Assembly: GCA_019689515.1 (NCBI GenBank)
Contig: JADGHI010000063.1
Location: 1-12,408 of the forward strand
Length of the DNA: 12,408 nt
Source: Acetobacteraceae bacterium
GTDB lineage: Bacteria; Pseudomonadota; Alphaproteobacteria; Acetobacterales; Acetobacteraceae
Reading direction: 5' to 3'
A program made the translations under genes and the position numbers. A model generated the notes under the pieces. The model made no database searches. It was not told the DNA's origin and was given only the letters and a program-made list of their open reading frames with translations. Shown here piece after piece: positions 1 through 6,438 of the stretch; the first letter of the stretch is position 1; each line of letters opens with the position of its first letter.

Positions 1-299
1 GCGGTGAGCAGGATCTCGCCCATCTGCACCTGGCCGGTCTGCACGCCGCGCTTGATCTCCGGCATGCGCAGCAGGCTGGCGCCGCTGTGTACCTGCACGG
101 TGAGCCGGCCGTTGGTGGCGCGCTCGATCTCGGCAGCGAATTCGCGGTTGTTCCGGGTGTGGAAATTGCCGTCCGGATAGGGGGTGGCCATCTGCCAGCG
201 CGTCTGCGCCGCCGCCCTGCGCGGCGGGAGGGCCAGGGCAGCGGCGCCGGCCAGCGCGCCACCGCCGGCGGACAGGATGTCGCGGCGTCGGATCGTCAT
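1..299 (-). CDS. TRAP transporter substrate-binding protein, DctP type (N-terminal 99 residues, cut by window edge)
   Basis: This is the start of a periplasmic receptor for a TRAP transporter, the class that captures C4-dicarboxylates and other organic acids for DctQM-type permeases. It is open at the left edge, so the C-terminal two thirds are missing. The ATG at 297-299 is preceded on the minus strand by GGGGGAG with a 5-base spacer. The protein opens with MTIRRRDIL, a twin-arginine motif, then an Ala/Gly/Leu-rich stretch and a likely cleavage after AAA-Q near residue 32. The mature part contains ATPYPDGNFHTRN, FAAEIERATNGRL and SGASLLRMPEIKRGVQTGQV, matching the start of the DctP family (FHT..., A..I...TNGRL, PEIKR.VQ.GQ). 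The ligand arginine lies outside the window and cannot be checked. It may be co-oriented with the CBS gene, 116 bases upstream. The family call is firm; the substrate is unknown. Confidence 0.85.
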   Translation of the reverse strand, partial: MTIRRRDILSAGGGALAGAAALALPPRRAAAQTRWQMATPYPDGNFHTRNNREFAAEIERATNGRLTVQVHSGASLLRMPEIKRGVQTGQVQMGEILLT

Positions 300-312
300 A
301 TCGTCTCCCCCG

Positions 313-324
313 GAGGCATGCCTC
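313..324. promoter_or_regulatory. 12-bp perfect palindrome in the leader of the TRAP receptor gene
   Basis: GAGGCATGCCTC is a perfect inverted repeat, ending 14 bases before the start codon of the DctP-type gene and directly 5' of its ribosome binding site. It could be an operator for a dimeric repressor, or fold in the mRNA as a 4-bp stem with a CATG loop. No regulator is encoded beside it, so function is only suggested by position. Confidence 0.25.
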
Positions 325-415
325 TCGTTGCGGCGAGGATTGCCCGCGGGGCGGCAGCGCGCAAGCCGCCTCTTCGGCCGGGCCGGCCCCGGGCCGCCCC
401 GGCCGGGCCTGGGCC

Positions 416-856
416 TCACCCGGCCTGGGCGACGTAGCTGCGCAGCTCCTCCGCCTCGTGCTCGATCTCGACGATCCGGTGCTTCACCAGGTCGCCGATC
501 GAGACCAGCCCGGCGAGGCTCCCGTCCTCCGCCAGCACCGGGAGGTGGCGCACGCGGCGGTCGGTCATCATGCCCAGCGCCTCGACGACGGAGGTGCGCG
601 GCGTGACGGTGTGCAGCACGCGCGTCATCAGCCGCGCCGCGTCCATGCCGAGCAACGCCTCGCCGCCTTCCGCCGCGAGCGCGCGGATGAAGTCGCGTTC
701 GCTGACGATGCCGCGCACCGCGCCGGTTGCGTCGCGCACCAGCACCGCGCCGATCCGGTGCTGCGCGAGGACGGCGGCGACGGCGAGGGCTCCCTCGTGC
801 GGCGCGACCGAGATCACCTGGGTGCCCTTTCGCCGGAGAATTTCCGCAATGGTCAT
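416..856 (-). CDS. Stand-alone two-CBS-domain protein (146 aa)
   Basis: A small cytosolic protein made almost only of a Bateman module. CBS domain 1 spans about residues 13-62, with IGAVLVRD and GIVSERD (49-55). CBS domain 2 spans about 82-127, with VRHLPVLAEDG and GLVSIGDLV (116-124). Such pairs commonly bind adenine nucleotides such as AMP or ATP and act as energy sensors; many alphaproteobacteria have this single-module type. The C-terminal helix EIEHEAEELRSYVAQ is typical of this subfamily. I chose the ATG at 854-856 because AAGGGGAG lies 9 bases before it and MTIAEIL is the usual beginning; a 44-residue upstream extension has no domain. The ABC exporter gene lies 178 bases upstream on the same strand. 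What the protein regulates cannot be told from the sequence. Confidence 0.9.
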   Translation of the reverse strand: MTIAEILRRKGTQVISVAPHEGALAVAAVLAQHRIGAVLVRDATGAVRGIVSERDFIRALAAEGGEALLGMDAARLMTRVLHTVTPRTSVVEALGMMTDRRVRHLPVLAEDGSLAGLVSIGDLVKHRIVEIEHEAEELRSYVAQAG

Positions 857-1034
857 GGCGGCGCGCTCCCCTTCTTCATCGGGGGCGGTCAGCCCGGACG
901 CGCCGCACCGCAGCAGGAGGAGGCGGTCCGGGTCGGCCGTCCTCTTTGCCAAGCGAGCAGCCTGCCAGCCAAACGCGGCGCAGTGCAAGCGAACCGTGCG
1001 TGCGTCCCGCTCCGCCGCCCCCGTCCGCCGACGC

Positions 1035-2813
1035 TCACTCCGCCGCGTGGGCGGGAACGGGGGCGCCGCCGGTCAGCTGCGTGCGCACCAGCTCGGCGAA
1101 ACGACCGCCCGCCGCGACGAGTTCCTCGTAGCTGCCCCGCTCGACAATCTTGCCGCCCTCGAAGACCAGGATCTCGTCGGCCTCACGCACGGTGGACAGG
1201 CGGTGGGCGATGATGAAGGTGGTGCGCCCCTTCATGAGCGCCCGGAGCGCCCGTTGGACCCGCGCCTCTGTCGCCGCGTCGAGCGCGCTCGTCGCCTCGT
1301 CGAGGATCAGCACCGGCGGGTCCTTCAGCAGGGCGCGCGCGATGGCGAGGCGCTGGCGCTGGCCGCCGGAGAGCGTCGCGCCGCGCTCGCCGATCATGGT
1401 GTCGTAGCCCTGGGGCTGGCGCATGATGAAGTCGTGCGCCTCCGCCATGCGGCAGGCGTGCTCGATCTCCTCCTGCGTCGCCTCGGGGCGGCCGACCAGC
1501 AGGTTGTCGCGGATCGTCCGGTTGAACAGCATGCTCTCCTGGAACACCACGCCGATGTTACGGCGGAGCGATTCCAGCGTGATGTCGCGCAGGTCGTGCC
1601 CGTCCAGCGTCACCCGCCCCTCCTGCGGGTCCCACATGCGCTGGAGCAGCGCCATGGCGGTGGACTTGCCGGCCCCGGTCTGGCCGACCAGCGCCACGGT
1701 GCGGCCCGGCGGCACCTCGAAGCTGACGTCGTCCAGGATGCGCGGGCCGCCGGGATAGGCGAAGACCACCCGCTCGAAGGTGACCGCGCCCTGCGCCCGC
1801 GGCAGGTCGATGGCGTCCGGCTTCTCCGGCACGGTGCTGCGCGTGTCGAGCACCTGGAACAGCTCCTGCAGCGCGGGGACCTGCAGCACCAGGCGGGAGA
1901 CGAAGCTGACCGCCCCCTCCAGCTTGCCGATCAGCAGGGTGGCGAAGCCCATGAAGCTGACGATCTCGCCCACGCTCGTCAGGCCGCGCATGTAGAGCAC
2001 GGTGCCGAGGACGAAGATCGCGATGACGGTGAGGGTGCTGGCCGCCCGCGTCAGCACCGAGACCAGCGCCCACCAGGTCAGCACGGGGTACTGGTGCGTC
2101 AGCACCTGCCGCACGATGTCCCCGAAGAGGCGGGTCTCGGCGGCGAGCCGGGTGAAGGACTGCACCACGACGACATTGGCGAGGGCGTCCTGGGCGCTCC
2201 CCGCGAGCCGGGTATGCAGGGATTCGACCCGGCCCTGCGCCGCCTCGGTCCGGTTGACGACGAAGGCGGTCACCACGCCGAACAGGACGACCAGCGCGAT
2301 CAGCAGCAGGCCGAGCCGCCAGTTCAGCGCCAGCGTCATCGGCAGCAGCACGAAGATGGCGATCAGGGTGTTGAGGTTGTCGCGGAAGAAGGACAGCCAG
2401 AGCCAGAACAGGTTGTCGGTCCCGACCAGCATCACCTTGATCAGCCGCCCCGTCTGGGTGTGGCCGTGGAAGGAGAGCGGCAGCGAGAGCACGTGCTCGA
2501 AGGTGCGCGCCATCACGGAGAGGCGGTTGCGGTGCGCCATCCGGTCCGAGAGCAGCGCGACGGCCACGTTGGCGCCGATGCCCGAGAGCCCGACCGCGGT
2601 CCAGAGCGCGAGCAGCCGGAGCGACTCGCCCCAGACCAGCGCCGGCTCGAGCCGGTCGGCGCGGGAGAGCACGTCCACCACCCGGCCGAACAGCACGGGC
2701 TCGAGGAATTGCAGCCCGGCCATGGCGAGCGAGGCGAAGGTCAGCGCGACCGCCACCCACCGATCGGGCCCGAGCAGCCCGAGAACCCTGCCATAGATCT
2801 TGAAGAACCCCAT
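1035..2813 (-). CDS. ndvA: NdvA/ChvA-type glucan ABC exporter, fused permease and ATPase (592 aa)
   Basis: An inner-membrane ABC half-transporter that would work as a homodimer. NdvA/ChvA proteins export cyclic beta-1,2-glucan to the periplasm. The membrane part (about 1-310) has roughly six hydrophobic segments. NdvA-like marks include EPVLFGRVVDVLS (38-50), LPLSFH (111-116), DNLFWLWLSFFR (133-144), QYPVLTWWAL (241-250) and GKLEGAVSFVSRL. The nucleotide-binding domain (about 343-580) is intact: Walker A GQTGAGKST (377-385), Q-loop Q425, signature LSGGQ (481-485), Walker B VLILDE (501-506), D-loop SALD and switch H537. Length fits the family (about 590-615). The start at 2811-2813 gives MGFFKIYGRVL, which lines up with NdvA N-termini, although its ribosome site (GAGCGGG) is weak; an ATG at 2894 would add 27 Arg/Gly-rich residues. 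No cyclic glucan synthase (ndvB) is in the window, so the substrate is inferred from resemblance; another polysaccharide or lipid is possible. Confidence 0.85.
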   Translation of the reverse strand: MGFFKIYGRVLGLLGPDRWVAVALTFASLAMAGLQFLEPVLFGRVVDVLSRADRLEPALVWGESLRLLALWTAVGLSGIGANVAVALLSDRMAHRNRLSVMARTFEHVLSLPLSFHGHTQTGRLIKVMLVGTDNLFWLWLSFFRDNLNTLIAIFVLLPMTLALNWRLGLLLIALVVLFGVVTAFVVNRTEAAQGRVESLHTRLAGSAQDALANVVVVQSFTRLAAETRLFGDIVRQVLTHQYPVLTWWALVSVLTRAASTLTVIAIFVLGTVLYMRGLTSVGEIVSFMGFATLLIGKLEGAVSFVSRLVLQVPALQELFQVLDTRSTVPEKPDAIDLPRAQGAVTFERVVFAYPGGPRILDDVSFEVPPGRTVALVGQTGAGKSTAMALLQRMWDPQEGRVTLDGHDLRDITLESLRRNIGVVFQESMLFNRTIRDNLLVGRPEATQEEIEHACRMAEAHDFIMRQPQGYDTMIGERGATLSGGQRQRLAIARALLKDPPVLILDEATSALDAATEARVQRALRALMKGRTTFIIAHRLSTVREADEILVFEGGKIVERGSYEELVAAGGRFAELVRTQLTGGAPVPAHAAE

Positions 2814-3145
2814 GCGCCGCCCGCTCGTCCGGCCGCCCGCTTCCGGCCCGCCGGCGACGATCCGCCGTGCGCGGGCCTTCTCCGACTGGCCCATCCTTGC
2901 CGCGCCGCCGCCGCCAACGCACCGCCGGGGGGCAAAACCACGCGAGAGCCGGCGTCCCCAAGCGCCGGCGCCACTGCACCATCGGGCGAGCGCGGCCCGA
3001 GTTCCCGGCTGCCGCGCAACGTTCCCCGGTCGAGCGGGCCCGTCCAGCCGGGGGCAAGCCCGTAGCCCCTTCCCCGCCCGGTTCCCGGGAGGTTGACCAC
3101 GCCGGCAAAATCAGGTCAGGAACGAATCAGAGGAGGAGCGTCACC
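2814..3145. other. Divergent intergenic region between the ABC exporter and first Bug receptor
   Basis: These 332 bases separate genes transcribed apart, so promoters for both should lie here. No reading frame shows a recognisable protein. On the plus side TTGACC (3093-3098) could be a -35 box, but the matching -10 position 17 bases on (TCAGGA) is poor. A short CCCGG-TTC-CCGGG inverted repeat occurs at 3077-3089. I see no promoter I would trust and no RNA gene. Confidence 0.5.
3131..3138 (+). promoter_or_regulatory. Strong ribosome binding site of the first Bug gene
   Basis: AGGAGGAG ends 7 bases before the ATG at 3146. It fixes that ATG as the start over earlier in-frame codons reaching back to 2867, which would put a non-signal Arg/Pro-rich tail in front of the Tat signal. 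Confidence 0.85.
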
Positions 3146-4150
3146 ATGTCATTCAGCCGCCGCACCCTGCTGCACGGCGCCGCCGCTGCGGCCACGCTGC
3201 CCGTCGTCCGCACCGCCGGGGCGCAGTCCACCGCCTGGCCAAACCGGACCATCCGCCTGGTCGTCGGCTTCACGCCCGCGGGCACCACCGACATCGCCGC
3301 CCGTATCATCGCCCCGCCGCTCGGCCAGCGGCTCGGCCAGCAGGTGGTCATCGAGAACCGCCCCGGCGCGGGCGGCAACCTCGGCGCCGAAATCGTGGCG
3401 AAGGCCGATCCCGACGGCCACACCCTGCTGATGCAGACCATCAGCTCGGGGGCGATCAATTATGCGCTCTACAAGCAGCGCATGCCCTACAAGCCGGAGG
3501 ACCTCGCCGCCATCGGCCTGGTGGTGAAGGTGCCGAACGTCATCTTCGTGCACCCCTCGCTGCCGGTCCGGACGCTGCGCGAGCTGGTCGCCTACGCCAA
3601 GCAGCGCCCGGGCCAGCTCAACATCGGCAGTTCCGGCAGCGGCACGAGCCTGCACATGACGGGCGAGCTGCTGAAGCTCGAGGCCGGGATCGACCTGACC
3701 CATGTGCCCTTCCGCGGCGCCGGGCCGATGCTGGTCGAGGCGGTCGCCGGGCGCATCCACGTCGCGGTGGACAACCTGCCTTCGGCGATCGGCCACATCC
3801 GCGAGGGGCGGTTGCGCGCCCTCGCCGTGACCACCGCGTCTCGCTCGCCGGCGCTTCCGGACTGCCCGACCACGGCCGAGGAGGGGCTGCCCCGCGTCGA
3901 GGCCACCGCCTGGTTCGGCCTCCAGGCCCCCGCGCGCACGCCGCGGCCGATCATCGAGCGGCTCGGGCGCGAGATCGACGCCATCATCAAGGAGCCGGAG
4001 ACGCGCGCGAAGCTCGCCGATCTCGGCGGCATGGCGCCGGGGCTGACGCCGGACGGCGGCACCACGCCCGAGGCGTTCGAGGCATTCATCCGCTCCGAGA
4101 TCGCGAAGTGGGCGCAGGTGGTCGAGCGCTCCGGCGCGACGATCGACTGA
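3146..4150 (+). CDS. Bug-family (TctC-type) periplasmic solute receptor 1 (334 aa)
   Basis: A secreted binding protein of the Bug/TctC family, which captures small carboxylates, amides or aromatics for tripartite tricarboxylate transporters or acts as an orphan sensor. The N-terminus MSFSRRTLLHG is a Tat motif, followed by an Ala-rich core and likely cleavage at TAGA-Q near residue 27. Family marks are IRLVVGFTPAGTTDIAAR (36-53), VIENRPGAGGNLGAE (68-82), DPDGHTLL (88-95), GSSGSGTSLHM (161-171), HVPFRGAGPM (186-195), GRLRALAVT and a closing AFIRSEIAKWAQVV. The ligand-loop position has AGTTD rather than the commoner GGSTD. Length is normal. It is followed by two paralogues in the same direction, to which it is clearly but less closely related than they are to each other. 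No TctA/TctB permease lies nearby. The ligand is unknown. Confidence 0.93.
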   Translation: MSFSRRTLLHGAAAAATLPVVRTAGAQSTAWPNRTIRLVVGFTPAGTTDIAARIIAPPLGQRLGQQVVIENRPGAGGNLGAEIVAKADPDGHTLLMQTISSGAINYALYKQRMPYKPEDLAAIGLVVKVPNVIFVHPSLPVRTLRELVAYAKQRPGQLNIGSSGSGTSLHMTGELLKLEAGIDLTHVPFRGAGPMLVEAVAGRIHVAVDNLPSAIGHIREGRLRALAVTTASRSPALPDCPTTAEEGLPRVEATAWFGLQAPARTPRPIIERLGREIDAIIKEPETRAKLADLGGMAPGLTPDGGTTPEAFEAFIRSEIAKWAQVVERSGATID

Positions 4151-4162
4151 GCCTCCGGCCGA

Positions 4163-4196
4163 GCGGCCCGACGCGCCGCGCAGCGCGTCTGGCCGC
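4163..4196 (+). terminator. Strong GC hairpin 3' of Bug receptor 1, no T-tract
   Basis: GCGGCC-C-GACGCGC pairs with GCGCGTC-T-GGCCGC around a CGCGCA loop: 13 base pairs with one internal C/T mismatch. It starts 12 bases after the TGA of the first Bug gene. No run of T follows, so it is not a classical intrinsic terminator. It may pause polymerase, help factor-dependent termination or protect the 3' end of the mRNA. Confidence 0.5.
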
Positions 4197-4199
4197 ATG

Positions 4200-4209
4200 A
4201 TCACGTGAT
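4200..4209. promoter_or_regulatory. 10-bp palindrome ATCACGTGAT upstream of Bug receptor 2
   Basis: A perfect palindrome with the central CACGTG core, sitting between the 3' hairpin of receptor 1 and the leader of receptor 2, 57 bases before that start codon. Its position suits an operator or activator site. I do not recognise a specific regulator for it, and it is not present before receptor 3. Confidence 0.25.
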
Positions 4210-4227
4210 GGATTAGCGTTCTCCGGA

Positions 4228-4249
4228 GGGCGGCGCATCAATGCCGCCC
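4228..4249 (+). promoter_or_regulatory. Leader hairpin 5' of the Bug receptor 2 ribosome site
   Basis: GGGCGGC pairs with GCCGCCC across the loop GCATCAAT (7 base pairs). It ends one base before the SD-like AGGGGGAAA at 4251-4259. An SD-like GGAGGG (4225-4230) runs into the left arm, and an ATG (4241) starts in the loop; that ATG is out of frame with the receptor. It corresponds to the hairpin at 5359-5379 in front of receptor 3. Confidence 0.45.
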
Positions 4250-4266
4250 CAGGGGGAAATGCCGGA

Positions 4267-5280
4267 ATGCATCCAGATCGCCGTGCCGTCCTGCTCGGCA
4301 GCTTCGCCTTCGCCGCCACCGCGTCGCCCAGCGTCACCGCTCGTGCGCAATCCGTCGCGACCGACTACCCATCGCGCCCGATTCGCATGCTGGTCGGCTT
4401 CCCACCCGGCGGCACCACCGACATCATCGCGCGCCTCTACTCCGAGCGGCTGGCGGCCCAGCTCGGCCAGCCGGTCGCGGTGGAGAACCGCCCGGGCGCG
4501 ACCGGCAACGTCGCCGGCGAGGCAACCGCGCGCGCCGCACCGGACGGCTACACCCTGATCACCACCGCGATCGGGCCGGCGGCGATCAACTACGCACTGT
4601 TCGGGTCGCGCATGCCCTACAGGCCGGAGGATCTCGCCGCCGTCGGGCTGCTGACGCGCGTGACGAACGTGATCTTCGTGCACCCCTCGCAGCCCGTGCG
4701 CAGCATCGCTGAGCTGATCGCGCTGGCGAAGGCGCGGCCCGGCCAGCTCAACTACGGGAGCACCGGCAGCGGCGGCTCGCACCACATGACGATGGAGTAT
4801 CTGAAGCTGAAGGCCGGCATTCAGATCACCCACGTCCCGTTCCGCGGCGCCTCCCCGATGCTGATCGAGGTGATGTCCGGGCGCATCGAGGTCGGCTGCG
4901 ACAACATGCCCTCCTGCATCGGCCATATCCGCGACGGGCGGCTGCGCGCCCTCGCGGTGACCAGCCGTGTGCGCTCGCCGGTCCTGCCTGATGTGCCAAC
5001 CCTGGCCGAGGCTGGCGTTCCGGATGTCGAGGCGACCAGTTGGTTCGGCATGCAGGCCCCGGCGCGCACGCCGCGCTCGATCATCGAGAAGCTGGGCGCC
5101 GAGATCGACGCAATCAGCAAGGAGCCGTCGGTCCGCGCCCGGCTCGCGGAACTCGGCGCCGACCCGCCCGGCCTGACGCCGGACGGCGGCACCACGCCGG
5201 ACGCCTTCGAGGCGTTCATCCGCTCCGAGATCACGAAGTGGGCGGAGGTGGTACGGGTCTCCGGCGCGCGGGTCGATTAG
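4267..5280 (+). CDS. Bug-family (TctC-type) periplasmic solute receptor 2 (337 aa)
   Basis: A Tat-exported Bug receptor and tandem paralogue of the next gene. The signal peptide MHPDRRAVLLGSF has the arginine pair and probably ends at ARA-Q near residue 28. The mature part begins DYPSRPIRMLVGFPPGGTTD (33-52), then VENRPGATGNVAGE (72-85), APDGYTL, LNYGSTGSGGSHHM, HVPFRGASPM, VGCDNMPSCIGHIRDGRLRALAV and LTPDGGTTPDAF. It keeps the common GGTTD loop where receptors 1 and 3 have AGTTD. By hand count about 47 of some 306 mature residues differ from receptor 3 (about 85% identity). Differences fall near ligand-loop regions (TLITTAIGP against TLLDNAISP) as well as the surface. The start at 4267 has AGGGGGAAA 7 bases before it. 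Substrate unknown; no permease gene adjacent. Confidence 0.93.
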   Translation: MHPDRRAVLLGSFAFAATASPSVTARAQSVATDYPSRPIRMLVGFPPGGTTDIIARLYSERLAAQLGQPVAVENRPGATGNVAGEATARAAPDGYTLITTAIGPAAINYALFGSRMPYRPEDLAAVGLLTRVTNVIFVHPSQPVRSIAELIALAKARPGQLNYGSTGSGGSHHMTMEYLKLKAGIQITHVPFRGASPMLIEVMSGRIEVGCDNMPSCIGHIRDGRLRALAVTSRVRSPVLPDVPTLAEAGVPDVEATSWFGMQAPARTPRSIIEKLGAEIDAISKEPSVRARLAELGADPPGLTPDGGTTPDAFEAFIRSEITKWAEVVRVSGARVD

Positions 5281-5288
5281 GCGGCCCC

Positions 5289-5330
5289 GTCGCGAGGCCG
5301 GCGGCCGCACACAGCCGCTGGCCCCGCGAC
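5289..5330 (+). terminator. Long GC hairpin 3' of Bug receptor 2, no T-tract
   Basis: GTCGCG-A-GGCC-G-GCGGC pairs with GCCGC-T-GGCC-C-CGCGAC around CGCACACA: 15 Watson-Crick pairs, one G/T and one A/C mismatch. It begins 9 bases after the stop codon of receptor 2. No T-tract follows. Position and strength match the hairpin after receptor 1, but the sequence is different, so it was not simply copied with the gene. Confidence 0.55.
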
Positions 5331-5358
5331 CCGGGCTGCGGCTAGGCTTGTCAGGGGA

Positions 5359-5379
5359 GCGGCGCGCCCGATGCGCCGC
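5359..5379 (+). promoter_or_regulatory. Leader hairpin 5' of the Bug receptor 3 ribosome site
   Basis: GCGGCGC pairs perfectly with GCGCCGC across the loop GCCCGAT. It lies 3 bases before GGGAGGA (5383-5389), the ribosome site of receptor 3, which is 8 bases from the ATG at 5398. GGGGAG at 5354-5359 followed by ATG at 5371 (loop) could be a second start; here it is in frame and would add nine residues (MRRPGRKTG) before the Tat signal. Confidence 0.45.
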
Positions 5380-5397
5380 CCAGGGAGGAAAACCGGT

Positions 5398-6417
5398 ATG
5401 AATCTCGATCGCCGCGCTACCCTGCTCGGCAGTTTCGCCGTCACCGCCGTCACGTCGGCTGGAATCACCGCCGCCCACGCGCAATCGGCATCTGCGGGCG
5501 ACTATCCGTCGCGCCCGATTCGCATGCTGGTCGGCTTCCCGCCCGCCGGCACCACCGACATCGCCGGGCGCATCTATGCCGAGCGCATGTCCGCCCTGCT
5601 CGGCCAGCCGGTCACTGTGGAGAACCGCCCGGGGGCGACCGGCAACATCGCCGGCGAGGCGGTCGCGCGCGCCGCGCCGGACGGCTACACGCTGCTCGAC
5701 AACGCCATCTCTCCGGCGGCGATCAACTACGCGCTGTTCGGGTCGCGCATGCCCTACAAGCCGGAGGACCTCGCGGCCGTCGGGCTGTTCTGCCGGGTCC
5801 CGAACGTCGTCTTCGTCCATCCCTCGGTGCCGGCGCGCAGCATCGCCGAGCTGATCGCGCTGGCGAAGGCGCGGCCGGGCCAGCTCAACTACGGCAGCGC
5901 CGGCAGCGGCGGGTCGCCGCACATGACGATGGAGTACTTCAAGCTCAAGTCCGGTATCCAGATCACCCATGTGCCCTTCCGCGGCGCCGGACCGATGCTG
6001 ATCGAGGCGGTGGCGGGGCGCGTCGAGGTCGGTTGCGACAACATGCCCTCCTGCATCGGCCACATCCGCGACGGGCGGCTCCGCGCGCTCGCGGTGACCA
6101 GCCATGTGCGCTCGCCGGCCCTGCCGGACGTGCCGACCCTGGCCGAGGCGGGCGTTCCGGGCTTCGAAGCGACCGCCTGGTTCGGCCTCCAGGCCCCGGC
6201 GCGCACGCCGCGTCCGATCATCGAAAAGCTGGGCGCGGTGGTGGACGCGGTGAGCAAGGAGCCGGCGATCCGCGCCCGACTGGCGGAACTCGGCGCCGAC
6301 CCACCGAACCTGACGCCGGACGGCGGCACCACGCCCGACGCCTTCGAGGCGTTCATCCGCTCCGAGATCATCAAATGGGCGGAGGTGGTGCGGGTCTCCG
6401 GCGCGCAGATCGACTGA
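5398..6417 (+). CDS. Bug-family (TctC-type) periplasmic solute receptor 3 (339 aa)
   Basis: The third receptor in the row and close copy of the second. The signal peptide MNLDRRATLLGSFAV carries the arginine pair, with likely cleavage at AHA-Q near residue 28. The mature part shows DYPSRPIRMLVGFPPAGTTD (35-54), VENRPGATGNIAGE (74-87), APDGYTLLDNAISPAAINYA, LNYGSAGSGGSPHM, HVPFRGAGPM, VGCDNMPSCIGHIRDGRL and LTPDGGTTPDAFEAFIRSE. It shares AGTTD and HVPFRGAGPM with receptor 1, while most other positions follow receptor 2. I chose the ATG at 5398, not the in-frame one at 5371, because GGGAGGA stands 8 bases before it and it aligns with the start of receptor 2. Binding-pocket changes against receptor 2 allow a different ligand, but none can be named. 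A GC hairpin follows. Confidence 0.93.
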   Translation: MNLDRRATLLGSFAVTAVTSAGITAAHAQSASAGDYPSRPIRMLVGFPPAGTTDIAGRIYAERMSALLGQPVTVENRPGATGNIAGEAVARAAPDGYTLLDNAISPAAINYALFGSRMPYKPEDLAAVGLFCRVPNVVFVHPSVPARSIAELIALAKARPGQLNYGSAGSGGSPHMTMEYFKLKSGIQITHVPFRGAGPMLIEAVAGRVEVGCDNMPSCIGHIRDGRLRALAVTSHVRSPALPDVPTLAEAGVPGFEATAWFGLQAPARTPRPIIEKLGAVVDAVSKEPAIRARLAELGADPPNLTPDGGTTPDAFEAFIRSEIIKWAEVVRVSGAQID

Positions 6418-6438
6418 GCGCAGCGGCCGTGGCTGGCC

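Larger units (their letters stand above)
4211..6417 (+). repeat. Tandem duplication covering Bug receptors 2 and 3 with their leaders
   Basis: The unit from about 4211 to 5280 is repeated at about 5341 to 6417. The two coding regions align without gaps after the signal peptide, and long nucleotide stretches are identical, for example near both 3' ends (from CGGCACCACGCC to TCCGCTCCGAGATCA). The match also covers the last 45 or so bases of each leader, and weaker similarity (TTAGCGTTCTC against CTAGGCTTGTC) extends a little further. Boundaries are approximate, by eye. Confidence 0.8.

Noticed and set aside
376..409. GC-rich repeat GGCCGGGCC, possibly a terminator after the CBS gene
   Set aside because: Several weak foldings (such as GGCCGG 381-386 with CCGGCC 399-404) are possible, none dominant, and no T-tract follows; in this composition they may be chance.
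857..988. 44-residue N-terminal extension of the CBS protein
   Set aside because: It has no domain, while the internal ATG has AAGGGGAG at good spacing and gives the normal family start.
2814..2894. 27-residue N-terminal extension of the ABC exporter from the ATG at 2892-2894
   Set aside because: The extension is Arg/Gly-rich and unlike NdvA N-termini, and its start lacks a properly spaced ribosome site. The evidence is modest because the chosen start also has a weak site.
570..3065. Long plus-strand open frame (831 codons) opposite the CBS and ABC genes
   Set aside because: It is antisense to two clear genes, has an Arg/His/Gln/Asp-rich composition without any domain, and arises from G/C third-position bias on the other strand.
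3093..3121. TTGACC as a promoter -35 box for Bug receptor 1
   Set aside because: The expected -10 region (TCAGGA) matches poorly and no alternative at a proper distance is better.
4241..4558. Overlapping plus-strand frame of 105 codons starting in the leader of Bug receptor 2
   Set aside because: It overlaps the receptor in another frame and is Arg/Pro/Ser-rich. It is kept only as a possible upstream start in the leader finding, not as a gene.
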